Shown: piece after piece, positions 5,960-18,406 of the stretch
Numbering within the stretch: the stretch's first letter is position 1
Layout: every line of letters begins with the position of its first letter
IMG/VR virus record: IMGVR_UViG_3300034630_000011
Span: 1-21,959 of that record
Direction: 5' to 3' (one strand)
Source: a virus
Length of the DNA: 21,959 bases
Program-made: the position numbers and the translations under genes
The notes under the pieces: model-generated
The model's input: the letters and a program-made list of their open reading frames with translations, nothing else
Databases searched by the model: none
Told to the model about the DNA's origin: nothing

Positions 5960-6601
5960 ATGGCTGTATCCCTGCCCGACGGCGCAACCATCGCCATTGC
6001 AACCACCTACGGCTCGGTCAAGACCGTGACCGCCATCACCAACGCCAACCCCGGCGTCATCACCTCGGCCGCGCACGGCCTGCTCAACGGTGCCTTCTAC
6101 GAGCTCAAGTCGGGCTGGCAGAAGATCAGCGACCGCGTGTTCAAGGCCTCCAACGTGGCCACCAACGCGCTGGACGTGACCGGCATCGACACGACCGACA
6201 CCAACCGCTTTGCGGCCGGTACCGGCGTGGGCAGCCTGCGCGAGATCACGGCCTGGACGCAGATCCCGCAGATCCTGGAGTTCACCACCAGCGGCGGTGA
6301 CCAGCAGTTCGCCAACTTCTCCTTCCTGGAAGAAGACTACGAACGCCAGCTGCCCACGGTGACCAGCGCCCAGTCGATCCAGATCGGCATCGGCGACGAC
6401 CCTTCGCTGCCCGGCTACCAGGCCCTGAAGGCCGCCGGCGAAGCCCGCGCCATCCGCGCGCTGAAGGTCACCCTGCCCAACGGCGCCGTGCTGCTGTACA
6501 ACGGCTTTGTGTCCTTCAACGAAACGCCCACGCTGACCAAGGGCAGCGTGATGCAGGTGCGCGCCACCATCTCGCTGCAAGGCCGCCCCACGCGCTACTG
6601 A
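5960..6601 (+). CDS. Major tail tube protein
   Basis: 213-aa protein. It begins MAVSLPDGATIAIATTYG and has the beta-rich, moderately acidic composition of siphophage tail tube proteins, including TQIPQILEFTTSGGDQQF, FSFLEEDYERQLPT and a C-terminal strand segment (KGSVMQVRATISLQG). It should polymerise into hexameric rings around the tape measure. The assignment is supported by what follows: chaperone with frameshift, then tape measure, the standard siphophage order. A GAAAGG Shine-Dalgarno (about 5946-5951) lies 8 nt before the ATG. The head-tail connector genes that normally precede it are absent here. Confidence 0.85.
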   Translation: MAVSLPDGATIAIATTYGSVKTVTAITNANPGVITSAAHGLLNGAFYELKSGWQKISDRVFKASNVATNALDVTGIDTTDTNRFAAGTGVGSLREITAWTQIPQILEFTTSGGDQQFANFSFLEEDYERQLPTVTSAQSIQIGIGDDPSLPGYQALKAAGEARAIRALKVTLPNGAVLLYNGFVSFNETPTLTKGSVMQVRATISLQGRPTRY

Positions 6602-6607
6602 GCGCGC

Positions 6608-6627
6608 CAGGCGCCGTGAGGCGCCTG
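6608..6627 (+). other. Perfect 8-bp hairpin after the tail tube gene
   Basis: CAGGCGCC-GTGA-GGCGCCTG, a perfect 8-bp stem with a GNRA-type tetraloop, starts 7 nt after the tail tube stop. It is followed by TCTTCCCCTTT, a poor T-run. Best read as an RNA-stabilising or weak termination hairpin behind a highly expressed gene. Confidence 0.5.
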
Positions 6628-6690
6628 TCTTCCCCTTTGCCTGCACCGCCAGCAACCAGCTCTGGCCTTGCGGGCACCCCCATGCACCGA

Positions 6691-6744
6691 CCCGGCCCTG
6701 TTCGCTCCTTCGAGGGGGCGGCAGGGCTGGGCACGGGCTTTTTT
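6691..6744 (+). terminator. Probable terminator upstream of the tail chaperone gene
   Basis: GCCCTG (6695-6700) pairs with CAGGGC (6722-6727). CCCG (6691-6694) can stack with CGGG (6734-6737) across a bulge, placing the stem next to TTTTTT (6739-6744). Less clean than the other terminators in this operon. It is 36 nt before the chaperone start. Confidence 0.4.
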
Positions 6745-6780
6745 CCTGTTTGTGTTTCCTCCCTCGAAAGAACCAACATC

Positions 6781-7362
6781 ATGGCCAAACTCGTAATCGG
6801 CAAGTCCACCCCCAAGTCCTTCGCGCTCAAGGTGGAGGTGCCCACGCCGCACGGGCTCGACGAAGTCAACTTCGACGCCCGCCACCTGCCCTCCACCGTG
6901 TGGGCCAAGATGCGCGAGCAGCACGCCGACGCCATCGGCAAGACCGTGCAGGCGCTGTTCGACGCCGCGCGCCAGGAGGCTGAGCAGGCCTACGCAGCCG
7001 AGCAGGCGAGCAAGCCTGTGGCTGCTGTTGCTGCTGCCGCCAAGAAACCCGCCGGCAAGAAGGCTGCAGTGGTTGCGGCCGAAGCCGCCAACGATGGCGC
7101 CGAAGTGGTGTTGTCGTCCGACGCCGACGCCAAGGAAGCTGCCATCACCGCGCTGATCAAGCCCGTGAAGGAAAGCGACATCGCCAGCCTGCGCGCCAAG
7201 CACAGCGCCGAGCTCATCGTGCAGATCGTCACCGGCTGGGACCTGGACGAACCCCTGGGCGTGGACGCCCTGGTCGACATGTGCGACAGCTACCCCGGCG
7301 CCGCCGAGGCCGTGTTCAAGGCCTACAACGAAACCCGCGAAGGCCTGCGCCTGGGAAACTGA
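6781..7362 (+). CDS. Tail assembly chaperone (lambda gpG-like)
   Basis: 193-aa protein between tail tube and tape measure, the position of lambda G. Residues 1-65 are a compact domain (KSFALKVEVPTPHG, VNFDARHLPSTVWAKMREQ). Residues about 75-110 form an Ala/Lys-rich linker. Residues 115-193 are a helical domain ending in AYNETREGLRLGN. Such proteins coat the tape measure and recruit tail tube subunits during assembly and are not in the virion. The stop at 7360-7362 directly follows a GGGAAAC slippery heptamer, so a minority of ribosomes should continue into the -1 frame. The ATG at 6781 is the only start giving a folded N-terminus; its Shine-Dalgarno is weak (GAAAGA). Confidence 0.85.
   Translation: MAKLVIGKSTPKSFALKVEVPTPHGLDEVNFDARHLPSTVWAKMREQHADAIGKTVQALFDAARQEAEQAYAAEQASKPVAAVAAAAKKPAGKKAAVVAAEAANDGAEVVLSSDADAKEAAITALIKPVKESDIASLRAKHSAELIVQIVTGWDLDEPLGVDALVDMCDSYPGAAEAVFKAYNETREGLRLGN
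7353..7359 (+). promoter_or_regulatory. Programmed -1 ribosomal frameshift site GGGAAAC
   Basis: In the chaperone frame the heptamer is read as G GGA AAC, exactly X XXY YYZ, and the next codon is the TGA stop. Slipping back one base re-pairs the tRNAs on GGG and AAA and continues CTG AAG GCC into the DUF1799 frame. Lambda uses GGGAAAG at the same place between G and T. Downstream only a small GGCC-ATC-GGCC hairpin is visible; no obvious pseudoknot. Confidence 0.85.
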
Positions 7363-7682
7363 AGGCCATCGGCCGCGCGCCCTACCACAAGCCCCCCGAC
7401 GAGGCCGAGCTGGCCGCCTGGGGCATGCGGTTAAGCGACTTCCCCGAGCAGGACGTGGAAGTCTGGCCCGAGCACGTGGACGCCTGCCTGCTGTTTTGCA
7501 GCGTGAGCACCCAGTGGCGCGTGGGCATGGGCGGAGCGACGGGGCTGGATTACCCGGCGGTGTTTGCGACGCTGGACCGCTTGCACCGGGGCAAGACCGA
7601 TGCAGAGCGGGATGCGGTCTTTGCGGACTTGCAGGTGATTGAGCGGGCGGCGTTGGAAGAGATGAACAGCGGCAGGGATTGA
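7359..7682 (+). CDS. DUF1799-type extension of the tail chaperone (gpT-like), made by -1 frameshift
   Basis: 107 codons open from the slip site. Features matching DUF1799 are PEQDVEVWPEHVDACLLF, QWRVGMGGATGLDYPAV, and a terminal acidic helix (VIERAALEEMNS). It has no credible start of its own: the only early ATG (7425) would cut off the N-terminal PYHKPPDEAEL segment and lacks a Shine-Dalgarno. The expected product is a chaperone fusion of about 300 aa (6781-7359 joined to 7359-7682). In lambda the gpGT fusion links the tape measure to tail tube subunits, and the G:GT ratio matters for assembly. The same role is inferred here. Confidence 0.82.
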   Translation: MKAIGRAPYHKPPDEAELAAWGMRLSDFPEQDVEVWPEHVDACLLFCSVSTQWRVGMGGATGLDYPAVFATLDRLHRGKTDAERDAVFADLQVIERAALEEMNSGRD

Positions 7683-7826
7683 TAGAGCCCTGGGTTCTTG
7701 CCCCGTGACGGCAGCAGGCATCGCTGCCGATGCCATTCCATTTTCATGAAGCCTTGTGCTGCGCATGCGCACCAAGCTTGCCGGTGGCCGGGGACAAGGC
7801 TGCTTTGGGCTGAATCGACTGTAGCC

Positions 7827-7850
7827 AGGCCGCCTTCGGGTGGCCTTTTT
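7827..7850 (+). terminator. Strong intrinsic terminator before the tape measure gene
   Basis: AGGCCGCC-TTCG-GGTGGCCT is an 8-bp stem (one G-U) closed by a UUCG tetraloop and followed by TTTTT, one of the best terminators in the window. It ends 47 nt before the tape measure ATG. The rest of the 7683-7897 gap shows no gene or other signal. Confidence 0.8.
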
Positions 7851-7897
7851 GTTTTCTGGACCTGCTGGGTGCGAGTCCTCTTTCTTGGGGTTTGACT

Positions 7898-13240
<5,343 letters not shown>

Positions 13241-13242
13241 AC

Positions 13243-14175
13243 ATGAACATCATCGACAACATCGCCATCACCGACACAATGATCGGTGCCGGCACCACCA
13301 TCGCCGAGCCATCGGCGGGAGAGACGGCCTGGGCTGCTGGCGTGGCCTACGCGGTGGGCGACGTGCGCATCCGCGCGGCGACGCACCGCAAGTACAAGTG
13401 TGCAGCCGTGCACACCAGTGCGGCAACGCCCACGCCCGAGAACGATGGCACGCGCTGGGTGGACATCGGCCCCACGGACCGCATGGCGCCGTTCGACATC
13501 TACACCAGCACGCAGGCGAGTGCCACTGGCAGCATGACCTATGTGCTCAAGCCCGGCTACTTCAACAGCCTGGCGCTGTATGGCCTCACGGGTGGCCAGT
13601 ACAGCGTGACGGTGCGCGATGCGCCTGGCGGCACAGTGATCTACGCGCGTTCGGGCTTCCTGGTGGACGACCCGCTGGGCTGGTACGAGTACCTGTTCAC
13701 CCCCGTGCGGCCGGTGGGCAAGCTGGTGTTCACAGGCATTCCGATCCGCCCCGCGGCCGAGCTCACGCTGACCATCACGGCAGCGGCAGGGCAGCCGGTG
13801 GGCATAGGGATGATCGTCATGGGCGACTACATCCCGCTCATCAGCGACGAAGCCCAGTGGGGCGGCACCCAGTACGGCGCATCGGCCGAGCCGGTGACCT
13901 ACAGCTACATCAAGACCAACGACGACGGCACCACCAGCATCGTCAAGCGCCACAGCGCGACGAACCTGCGCGCCAGCGTGGTCATGCCGCGCGAGCACGC
14001 AGACGCTGCGCTCAAGACCTTGCAGCGCGTGCTCGACCGGCCCGTGGCTTTCTTTGCCACGCCCGCCAAGGGTTACGAGGGCCTGAACGTCTTCGGCATT
14101 GCTTCCTCCTCGCCCGTGGGCTACGACAGCTTCGGGCATGCCTCCATCGACATCAACGTGAAAGGGCTCATCTGA
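13243..14175 (+). CDS. Minor tail protein with N-terminal carbohydrate-binding-like segment
   Basis: 310-aa protein directly after the tape measure, the usual slot for the distal-tail (tip) protein. Residues about 29-59 resemble a CBM5/12-like fold (AWAAGVAYAVGDVRI, then YKCAAVHTS). The middle is beta-rich (GQYSVTVRDAPGGTVIY). The end (VFGIASSSPVGYDSFGH, then INVKGLI) looks like a structural closing strand. GGAGAA lies 9 nt before the ATG. Its stop overlaps the fibre gene's ATG (TGATG). A tail-tip or fibre-attachment role is inferred from position; I cannot name the family. Confidence 0.7.
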   Translation: MNIIDNIAITDTMIGAGTTIAEPSAGETAWAAGVAYAVGDVRIRAATHRKYKCAAVHTSAATPTPENDGTRWVDIGPTDRMAPFDIYTSTQASATGSMTYVLKPGYFNSLALYGLTGGQYSVTVRDAPGGTVIYARSGFLVDDPLGWYEYLFTPVRPVGKLVFTGIPIRPAAELTLTITAAAGQPVGIGMIVMGDYIPLISDEAQWGGTQYGASAEPVTYSYIKTNDDGTTSIVKRHSATNLRASVVMPREHADAALKTLQRVLDRPVAFFATPAKGYEGLNVFGIASSSPVGYDSFGHASIDINVKGLI

Positions 14176-16505
14176 TGCCAACCAATCCACCCACCATCAC
14201 CGCGCTGCCCACCCCGCCGGACCCAAACGATCGCAGCAGCTTCAACGTGCGCGCGTATCCCTGGAGCGTGGCGCAGCAGACCTTCGGGGCCGAGCTGTCA
14301 GCAGTGGCAGCAAATACGTTCGGCAACGCGACAGAGTCTGCTGGCAGCGCCTCGGATGCTGCAGGCTCTGCGGCCGAGGCTGCCAATGCGGTCACTGATG
14401 CGCAGGCCGCTCGCGACGCCGCTGCGGCCAGCGCCGCCAGCGCGGTCAACGCGCCCGGCACCAGCGCCACGAGCACCACGAGCCTGTCGCTCAGCGCCGG
14501 CACCAAGAGCCTCACCCTGGTACAGACCGGGAAGCTCTTCGCCATCGGCCAGCGCATCGTGATCGCGCGCACTGCCGACCCGGCGAACTCCCGCATGGTC
14601 GGCACGCTGTCCAGCGCGGACACGGGAACTGGAGCGCTGGTGGCTACGGTGGCTTTCTCGGACGTTCGAGGCTCGGGCACCTTCACCGATTGGACCATCA
14701 GCCTGGCCGGCGAGAGTTCGACCTTGCCATCGCCAGGTGTGCCCGACGCGGGCAAGGTGCTGGGGGTGGATGGGGGTGGGCAGTACGCGCTGATCACGGC
14801 GCCGACCCGGGGCGTAGGCGCCGGCACCGCCAGCGGCAACACCACGCTCACGGCCGCGAGCGGTGCGCTCCAGGCCATCACCACCACCGGGCCGGGCCAG
14901 TGGGTGCAACTGCCTGCGGCCGACACTTTGACGGTGGGCATCGCAGGTTTCGTGATCCAGAACGCTGGAGGCTGGGATCTGGAAATCCGCGATGGTGCCG
15001 GCACTCCGTTGGGCTGGGTGCGACCTTCGGAAAGTGTGGCGGCCGACCCTAAGAACGTGGGCAGCGTGGCTGGGGCCTGGGTGTTGCGCGGGCACCTGCC
15101 TTACTCCTTTCTGAGCGTGCCGCTGGCGTTCGCCAGCGCGTCCAACTATTTGAAGTTCGTCGTGCAACTTGACGCGACGCGCGAGGTTCTGTTTTTCACC
15201 GACAACGCGACCCGCATCGCTGCCGTGGTGTGGGACGGTCAGGCCGGGCAGTTCGGCACGCCGGTGGTGGTCCGCACGGCTGCGCAATCGCTCAACATGC
15301 GAGCCATCAAGTCGGCGACTGATCAGGTGCTGCTTCTCTCATCCCCGAACGGCCCCGCTTGTCAGGCTGTCGTGTTGGGGTTTTCTGGCACCGTGATCAC
15401 CGTCAACAGCCCGGTGTCTTTCTCGGTGGCGGGTGCATCTCTGATAAGCGATGGCATCCAGGATCTGATCTCAGTCGCGGGGCAGGGGTTTGTGGTGTCG
15501 TTCAACTATGGCGCGGCCGGCACGCCAAAAGGCGGTTTGAAGGCCATCACCATTTCCGGCACCACGCCCACCATCGGCGCCGGGGAATACGGCATCACGA
15601 ACGTTGGCGGCGGTAATGGCAATGGTGGCAACGCAACCATTGATTTGATTGACATCGGCAGCAGCAAAGTGTTGTCGTTCTCCTGGGGTAGCGATCAAAT
15701 CGGCTATGTGCAACTGGTGACGGTGTCGGGCACGGGGCTGACTGGTGGCACGGGTCACCAGTTGGCCAACCCCGTTGGAAACAACGGCCATTACCGGTTG
15801 CTGGGTTCGGGTCGCGTGGCCATGGTGTATGGCGCTAGCAGCAGCTACGGCGTTATTTTGAGTGCGCCTGCAACGACCGTTGTCGCGTCGGCGGTGACGC
15901 TGATGTCCAACATCAAACCGAGCGTGCTTCACGTTGTCGGAAGCAATCAGGTAATTGTGGCTGGCTGGAACAGCAATCCAGGCCCCGATGCGGCGTTTAA
16001 CGTATTGACCGACAACGCAGGCACTGCAGTTGCAGGTACGCAAATTGGCGTTACCACCGATAGTAATGCTACGCACGTAAGCCTGCTGATGGGTGATGCG
16101 GCAGGTTGCGTGGTGGCAGCCGGAACGGCCGAAAACGCGGGGGTCGTCTATCGCTTGGAAATCTCAGGCAACAACCCGGTCATGAAGTCGGCACGAAGCC
16201 TCCAGCCGCAGGCTATCTACAACAATAGCGGAATTCCATCACTTTGGAACTACATGTGGGGAAAATTGCCGCCTCCGCTGCTCACAAGCGGGAACTTGAA
16301 CGCAATCAATTTCTTTGGCAGCGTTGGCCCCTTTCTTTGGTCTACGCCCACCGGCGGCAACGTGCCGAGTTCTGTTCCGGTGGAGCCTTGTGCGTTTCAG
16401 ACTTTCAACGTTCGTGAAGTTTGTGGCCCTGGCTATCGCTGGGATTCGCGGTTATCCCTCAGCTCTGCAAACCGCGTCGTCGCACAAAAACTGAAGGTGG
16501 CCTGA
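14175..16505 (+). CDS. Tail fibre / receptor-binding protein
   Basis: 776-aa protein. It begins with a short virion-attachment-like segment (NDRSSFNVRAYPWSVAQQTF). Residues about 50-95 are an Ala/Ser-rich helical stalk (AGSASDAAGSAAEAANAV), usual in trimeric phage fibres. Residues 100-315 are beta-rich spacer domains, including a WVQLPAADTLTVGIAGFVIQ segment typical of fibre proteins. Residues about 325-680 fall into roughly seven similar 45-residue units, suggestive of a beta-propeller. Residues 680-776 form a distinct C-terminal cap with two Cys (C739, C750). The last third is visibly less GC-rich than the rest of the operon, as expected for an exchanged host-range domain. Receptor unknown. 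Confidence 0.8.
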   Translation: MPTNPPTITALPTPPDPNDRSSFNVRAYPWSVAQQTFGAELSAVAANTFGNATESAGSASDAAGSAAEAANAVTDAQAARDAAAASAASAVNAPGTSATSTTSLSLSAGTKSLTLVQTGKLFAIGQRIVIARTADPANSRMVGTLSSADTGTGALVATVAFSDVRGSGTFTDWTISLAGESSTLPSPGVPDAGKVLGVDGGGQYALITAPTRGVGAGTASGNTTLTAASGALQAITTTGPGQWVQLPAADTLTVGIAGFVIQNAGGWDLEIRDGAGTPLGWVRPSESVAADPKNVGSVAGAWVLRGHLPYSFLSVPLAFASASNYLKFVVQLDATREVLFFTDNATRIAAVVWDGQAGQFGTPVVVRTAAQSLNMRAIKSATDQVLLLSSPNGPACQAVVLGFSGTVITVNSPVSFSVAGASLISDGIQDLISVAGQGFVVSFNYGAAGTPKGGLKAITISGTTPTIGAGEYGITNVGGGNGNGGNATIDLIDIGSSKVLSFSWGSDQIGYVQLVTVSGTGLTGGTGHQLANPVGNNGHYRLLGSGRVAMVYGASSSYGVILSAPATTVVASAVTLMSNIKPSVLHVVGSNQVIVAGWNSNPGPDAAFNVLTDNAGTAVAGTQIGVTTDSNATHVSLLMGDAAGCVVAAGTAENAGVVYRLEISGNNPVMKSARSLQPQAIYNNSGIPSLWNYMWGKLPPPLLTSGNLNAINFFGSVGPFLWSTPTGGNVPSSVPVEPCAFQTFNVREVCGPGYRWDSRLSLSSANRVVAQKLKVA

Positions 16506-16507
16506 CC

Positions 16508-17074
16508 ATGACAAAAATTACCGTTTCGGGGACGGTGCACGACCCGTTCAAGAGCGTGGTCACGCAGGCCTCGACGTACATTGTCGAAGGATTGGAGGGC
16601 GGCGAAGAGGTACTACCCTTCAACGCCATTTGCAGGCAGGGCGTGGTGTCCGATTGGACAGGCGACCTTCCGAGCCCGCCCTAGCCAGACCTGGGGCCCC
16701 TGCGCGCCGTGGCCCAGATCGACGCCGACTTGGACACCATCTACGGTTTGGCCATCGGCAACCGGCAGGCCGAGTACGAAGAGGCTAAGCGCTAGGCGCA
16801 CGCCTACGCGTAGGGTGGCTACGTGGGTATGGTGCCGGGCATGGTCCAGAGCTGGGCCATTGCCAAGGGCTGGACCGCAGAGCAGGCCGCCGACGACATC
16901 CTGCAGAAGGCCGCCACCTGGCACGGGGCCCAAGATGCCATCGGCGCCGCCCGGCTGCTGCGCAAGGAGCAAGCCCGCGACGTCTTGACCTCGCAGGCCC
17001 TGGCCACTGTGCGTACGGCGTGGGTGGCCTTCGTGGTTGTCGTACGCGGCCACCTCGGCCTTGGAGCGGCGTGA
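16508..17074 (+). pseudogene. Tail-end protein gene interrupted by three in-frame amber codons
   Basis: One frame runs from ATG 16508 to TGA 17072-17074 (189 codons) and is protein-like throughout, but contains TAG at 16682-16684, 16793-16795 and 16811-16813. The N-terminal 58 residues (MTKITVSGTVHDPFKSVV, then STYIVEGLEGGEE) and the C-terminal part (YVGMVPGMVQSWAIAKGW, AEQAADDILQKAATW, ARLLRKEQARD) fit the small accessory protein often found after phage fibres. It has no frameshift and no other stop type. TAG ends two neighbouring genes, so genome-wide amber recoding is unlikely. Most simply a nonsense-mutated gene; suppression or read-through remains possible. Only the first 58 aa would be made otherwise. 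Confidence 0.7.
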
Positions 17075-17532
17075 TGTACGCCGCCTTCTGCAAAGCCATC
17101 CGGCCTGGTTGCGGTCTAAAGCCACGCGGCGCGAATCCTGGACCACGGGCAATACAGCCTTGCGAACTGGTGATTGTCGATGGGGCCTTATGGGGCCGCC
17201 AGTTGGTTGAAAAGGGCGCGCGCTTCAATGAGATCGCCTACAAGCCAGCGCGCGCTGGGATGCGCTCTGAGTCCTCGACGAACTAGAAGACCGGGCCTGC
17301 CAGTGGCTCGAGACCAGCAAGGGCAAGCGCTACGGCTTGCGGGAGAGCCTCCGATTCGTACTACCCATCGTGCCCCAGGATCCCGACGCGCTGTTCTGTT
17401 CCGAAGCCCTGGCTGGCGAGAGCCCCAGCGATACGGAACAACTACGCCGCCGCTGCGCCAATCCGCGCCATGTACCCACAACCCGCCTCGGCGGGTTTTT
17501 TTACGCCCGACGAAAGCGAGCAGCACCCATGA
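17074..17532 (+). pseudogene. Decayed YiiX/C92-type papain-like peptidase gene
   Basis: Pieces of one protein can be followed across three frames. From ATG 17074 (overlapping the previous stop, TGATG): CELVIVDG and GARFNEIAYKPA. From about 17253 in a second frame: RWDAL, a TGA, then LEDRACQWLETSKGKRYGL and DALFCSEALAG. From about 17410 in a third: EPQRYG. Back in the first frame: RAMYPQPASAGFFTPDESEQHP, with a TGA at 17530-17532 in ATGA overlap with the holin. In the intact permuted-papain family I expect a catalytic His just before CELV and Cys in FCSEA; here the His position reads Pro (QPCELV). Frameshifts, stops and the lost residue make it a clear pseudogene. The family name is from memory of motifs. 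Confidence 0.65.
17481..17502 (+). terminator. Intrinsic terminator ahead of the lysis cassette
   Basis: ACCCGC-CTCG-GCGGGT followed by TTTTTT: a 6-bp GC-rich stem, tetraloop and T-run. The same bases encode PASAGFF at the end of the decayed peptidase gene. It lies 26 nt before the holin ATG, so lysis gene expression would need antitermination. Confidence 0.85.
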
Positions 17533-17801
17533 GAAACGAAACCATCGACGCCCTGGGCGCCACGGGCGGCAAGACCATTGCGGCCGGGGCGGGGCTCACC
17601 AGCTTTGGCTGGATCACCTCCAACGAGTTCCTGGGCCTGGTGGGCGCCATCGTGGCCGTGGCGGGCCTGGTGATCACCTGGTACTACAAGCGCGAGGCCA
17701 ACCGGCGCCATGCGCGCGAGCACGAGCTGCGCATGGCGCGGCTGCGCCGCGGCATGGACCTGCCCGAGAGCGAGCTGGCCGAGCAGGGGGTGGATGAATG
17801 A
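17529..17801 (+). CDS. Holin (small membrane protein of the lysis cassette)
   Basis: 90-aa protein. A hydrophobic stretch at about 15-30 is followed by a strong transmembrane helix at 34-52 (FLGLVGAIVAVAGLVITWYY) and a highly basic then acidic cytoplasmic tail (KREANRRHAREHELRMARLRR). This matches small phage holins encoded directly before a lysozyme. It should permeabilise the inner membrane and, with a signal-anchor endolysin, act as a pinholin-like timer. The ATG overlaps the TGA of the decayed gene (ATGA), and the stop overlaps the lysozyme ATG the same way. The open frame upstream of 17529 is the second-frame remnant of the pseudogene, not holin. Confidence 0.82.
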   Translation: MRNETIDALGATGGKTIAAGAGLTSFGWITSNEFLGLVGAIVAVAGLVITWYYKREANRRHAREHELRMARLRRGMDLPESELAEQGVDE

Positions 17802-18406
17802 GCGGCGCTGGCACTGCCTTTGCAGTCACCGACCGCCTGCGCTACTTTCCCCACCTGATGGGTTCGCTCGCGCTGGCCAGTGCGGGTGTGCTCACCTTCC
17901 TGGGCCAGTGGGAGCCCGATCAGCGCGACCCTGGCCTGGTCTATGCGGACAAGCTCGCGGGCGGGCTGCCAACGGTGTGCAAGGGCATCACGCGGCATGT
18001 GACGAGCACGCCCGTGGTGGTGGGTCAGCGCTGGACGCCTGCGCGCTGCGCGCAGGAGGAGGGCGCCGCCATCGAGGCGCTGCAGCTGCGCCTGGCGCAG
18101 TGCTTCTCGCGGCTGCCGCCGCAGAGCGTCTTCGACATGGCCACCAGCCATGCCTGGAACAACGGTGTGGGCAACACCTGCGCGAGCCAGGCGATGGTGG
18201 CCTGGAATGCGGGCGAATGGGCGTTGGGCTGCCGGCGGCTGGGCCTTTCTGACAGTGGCAAGCCGGTGTGGAGCTATGTGCGCACCGGCCGCACGCTGCC
18301 CGACGGCAGGCCTGAAATGCGCTTTGTGCAAGGCCTGGCGAATCGGCGCGCGGCCGAGACCACGGCCTGCCTGGAAGGGCTGCTGCAGGGGCATCGCACT
18401 CCATGA
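17798..18406 (+). CDS. Phage lysozyme (GH24-like endolysin) with N-terminal signal anchor
   Basis: 202-aa muramidase that cleaves peptidoglycan. Residues about 19-36 (HLMGSLALASAGVLTFLG) form an uncharged helix suited to a signal-arrest-release anchor. The catalytic region follows: Glu39 in QWEP, Asp51 in VYADKLAGG and Thr59 in LPTVCKGIT, a slightly stretched version of the T4-type E-D-T arrangement. Further family signatures are LPPQSVFDMATSHAWNNGVG, MVAWNAGEWALGCRRL and GLANRRAAE. Six or more Cys suggest disulfides in the periplasm. It is coupled by ATGA to holin upstream and Rz downstream. SAR-type export is inferred from the N-terminus. Confidence 0.9.
   Translation: MSGAGTAFAVTDRLRYFPHLMGSLALASAGVLTFLGQWEPDQRDPGLVYADKLAGGLPTVCKGITRHVTSTPVVVGQRWTPARCAQEEGAAIEALQLRLAQCFSRLPPQSVFDMATSHAWNNGVGNTCASQAMVAWNAGEWALGCRRLGLSDSGKPVWSYVRTGRTLPDGRPEMRFVQGLANRRAAETTACLEGLLQGHRTP

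Noticed and set aside
16508-17074. Genome-wide amber (TAG) recoding as explanation of the three in-frame TAGs
   Set aside because: The Q-like and Rz genes end in TAG at sensible positions, and no suppressor tRNA is visible in the window. Local read-through or mutation remains possible.
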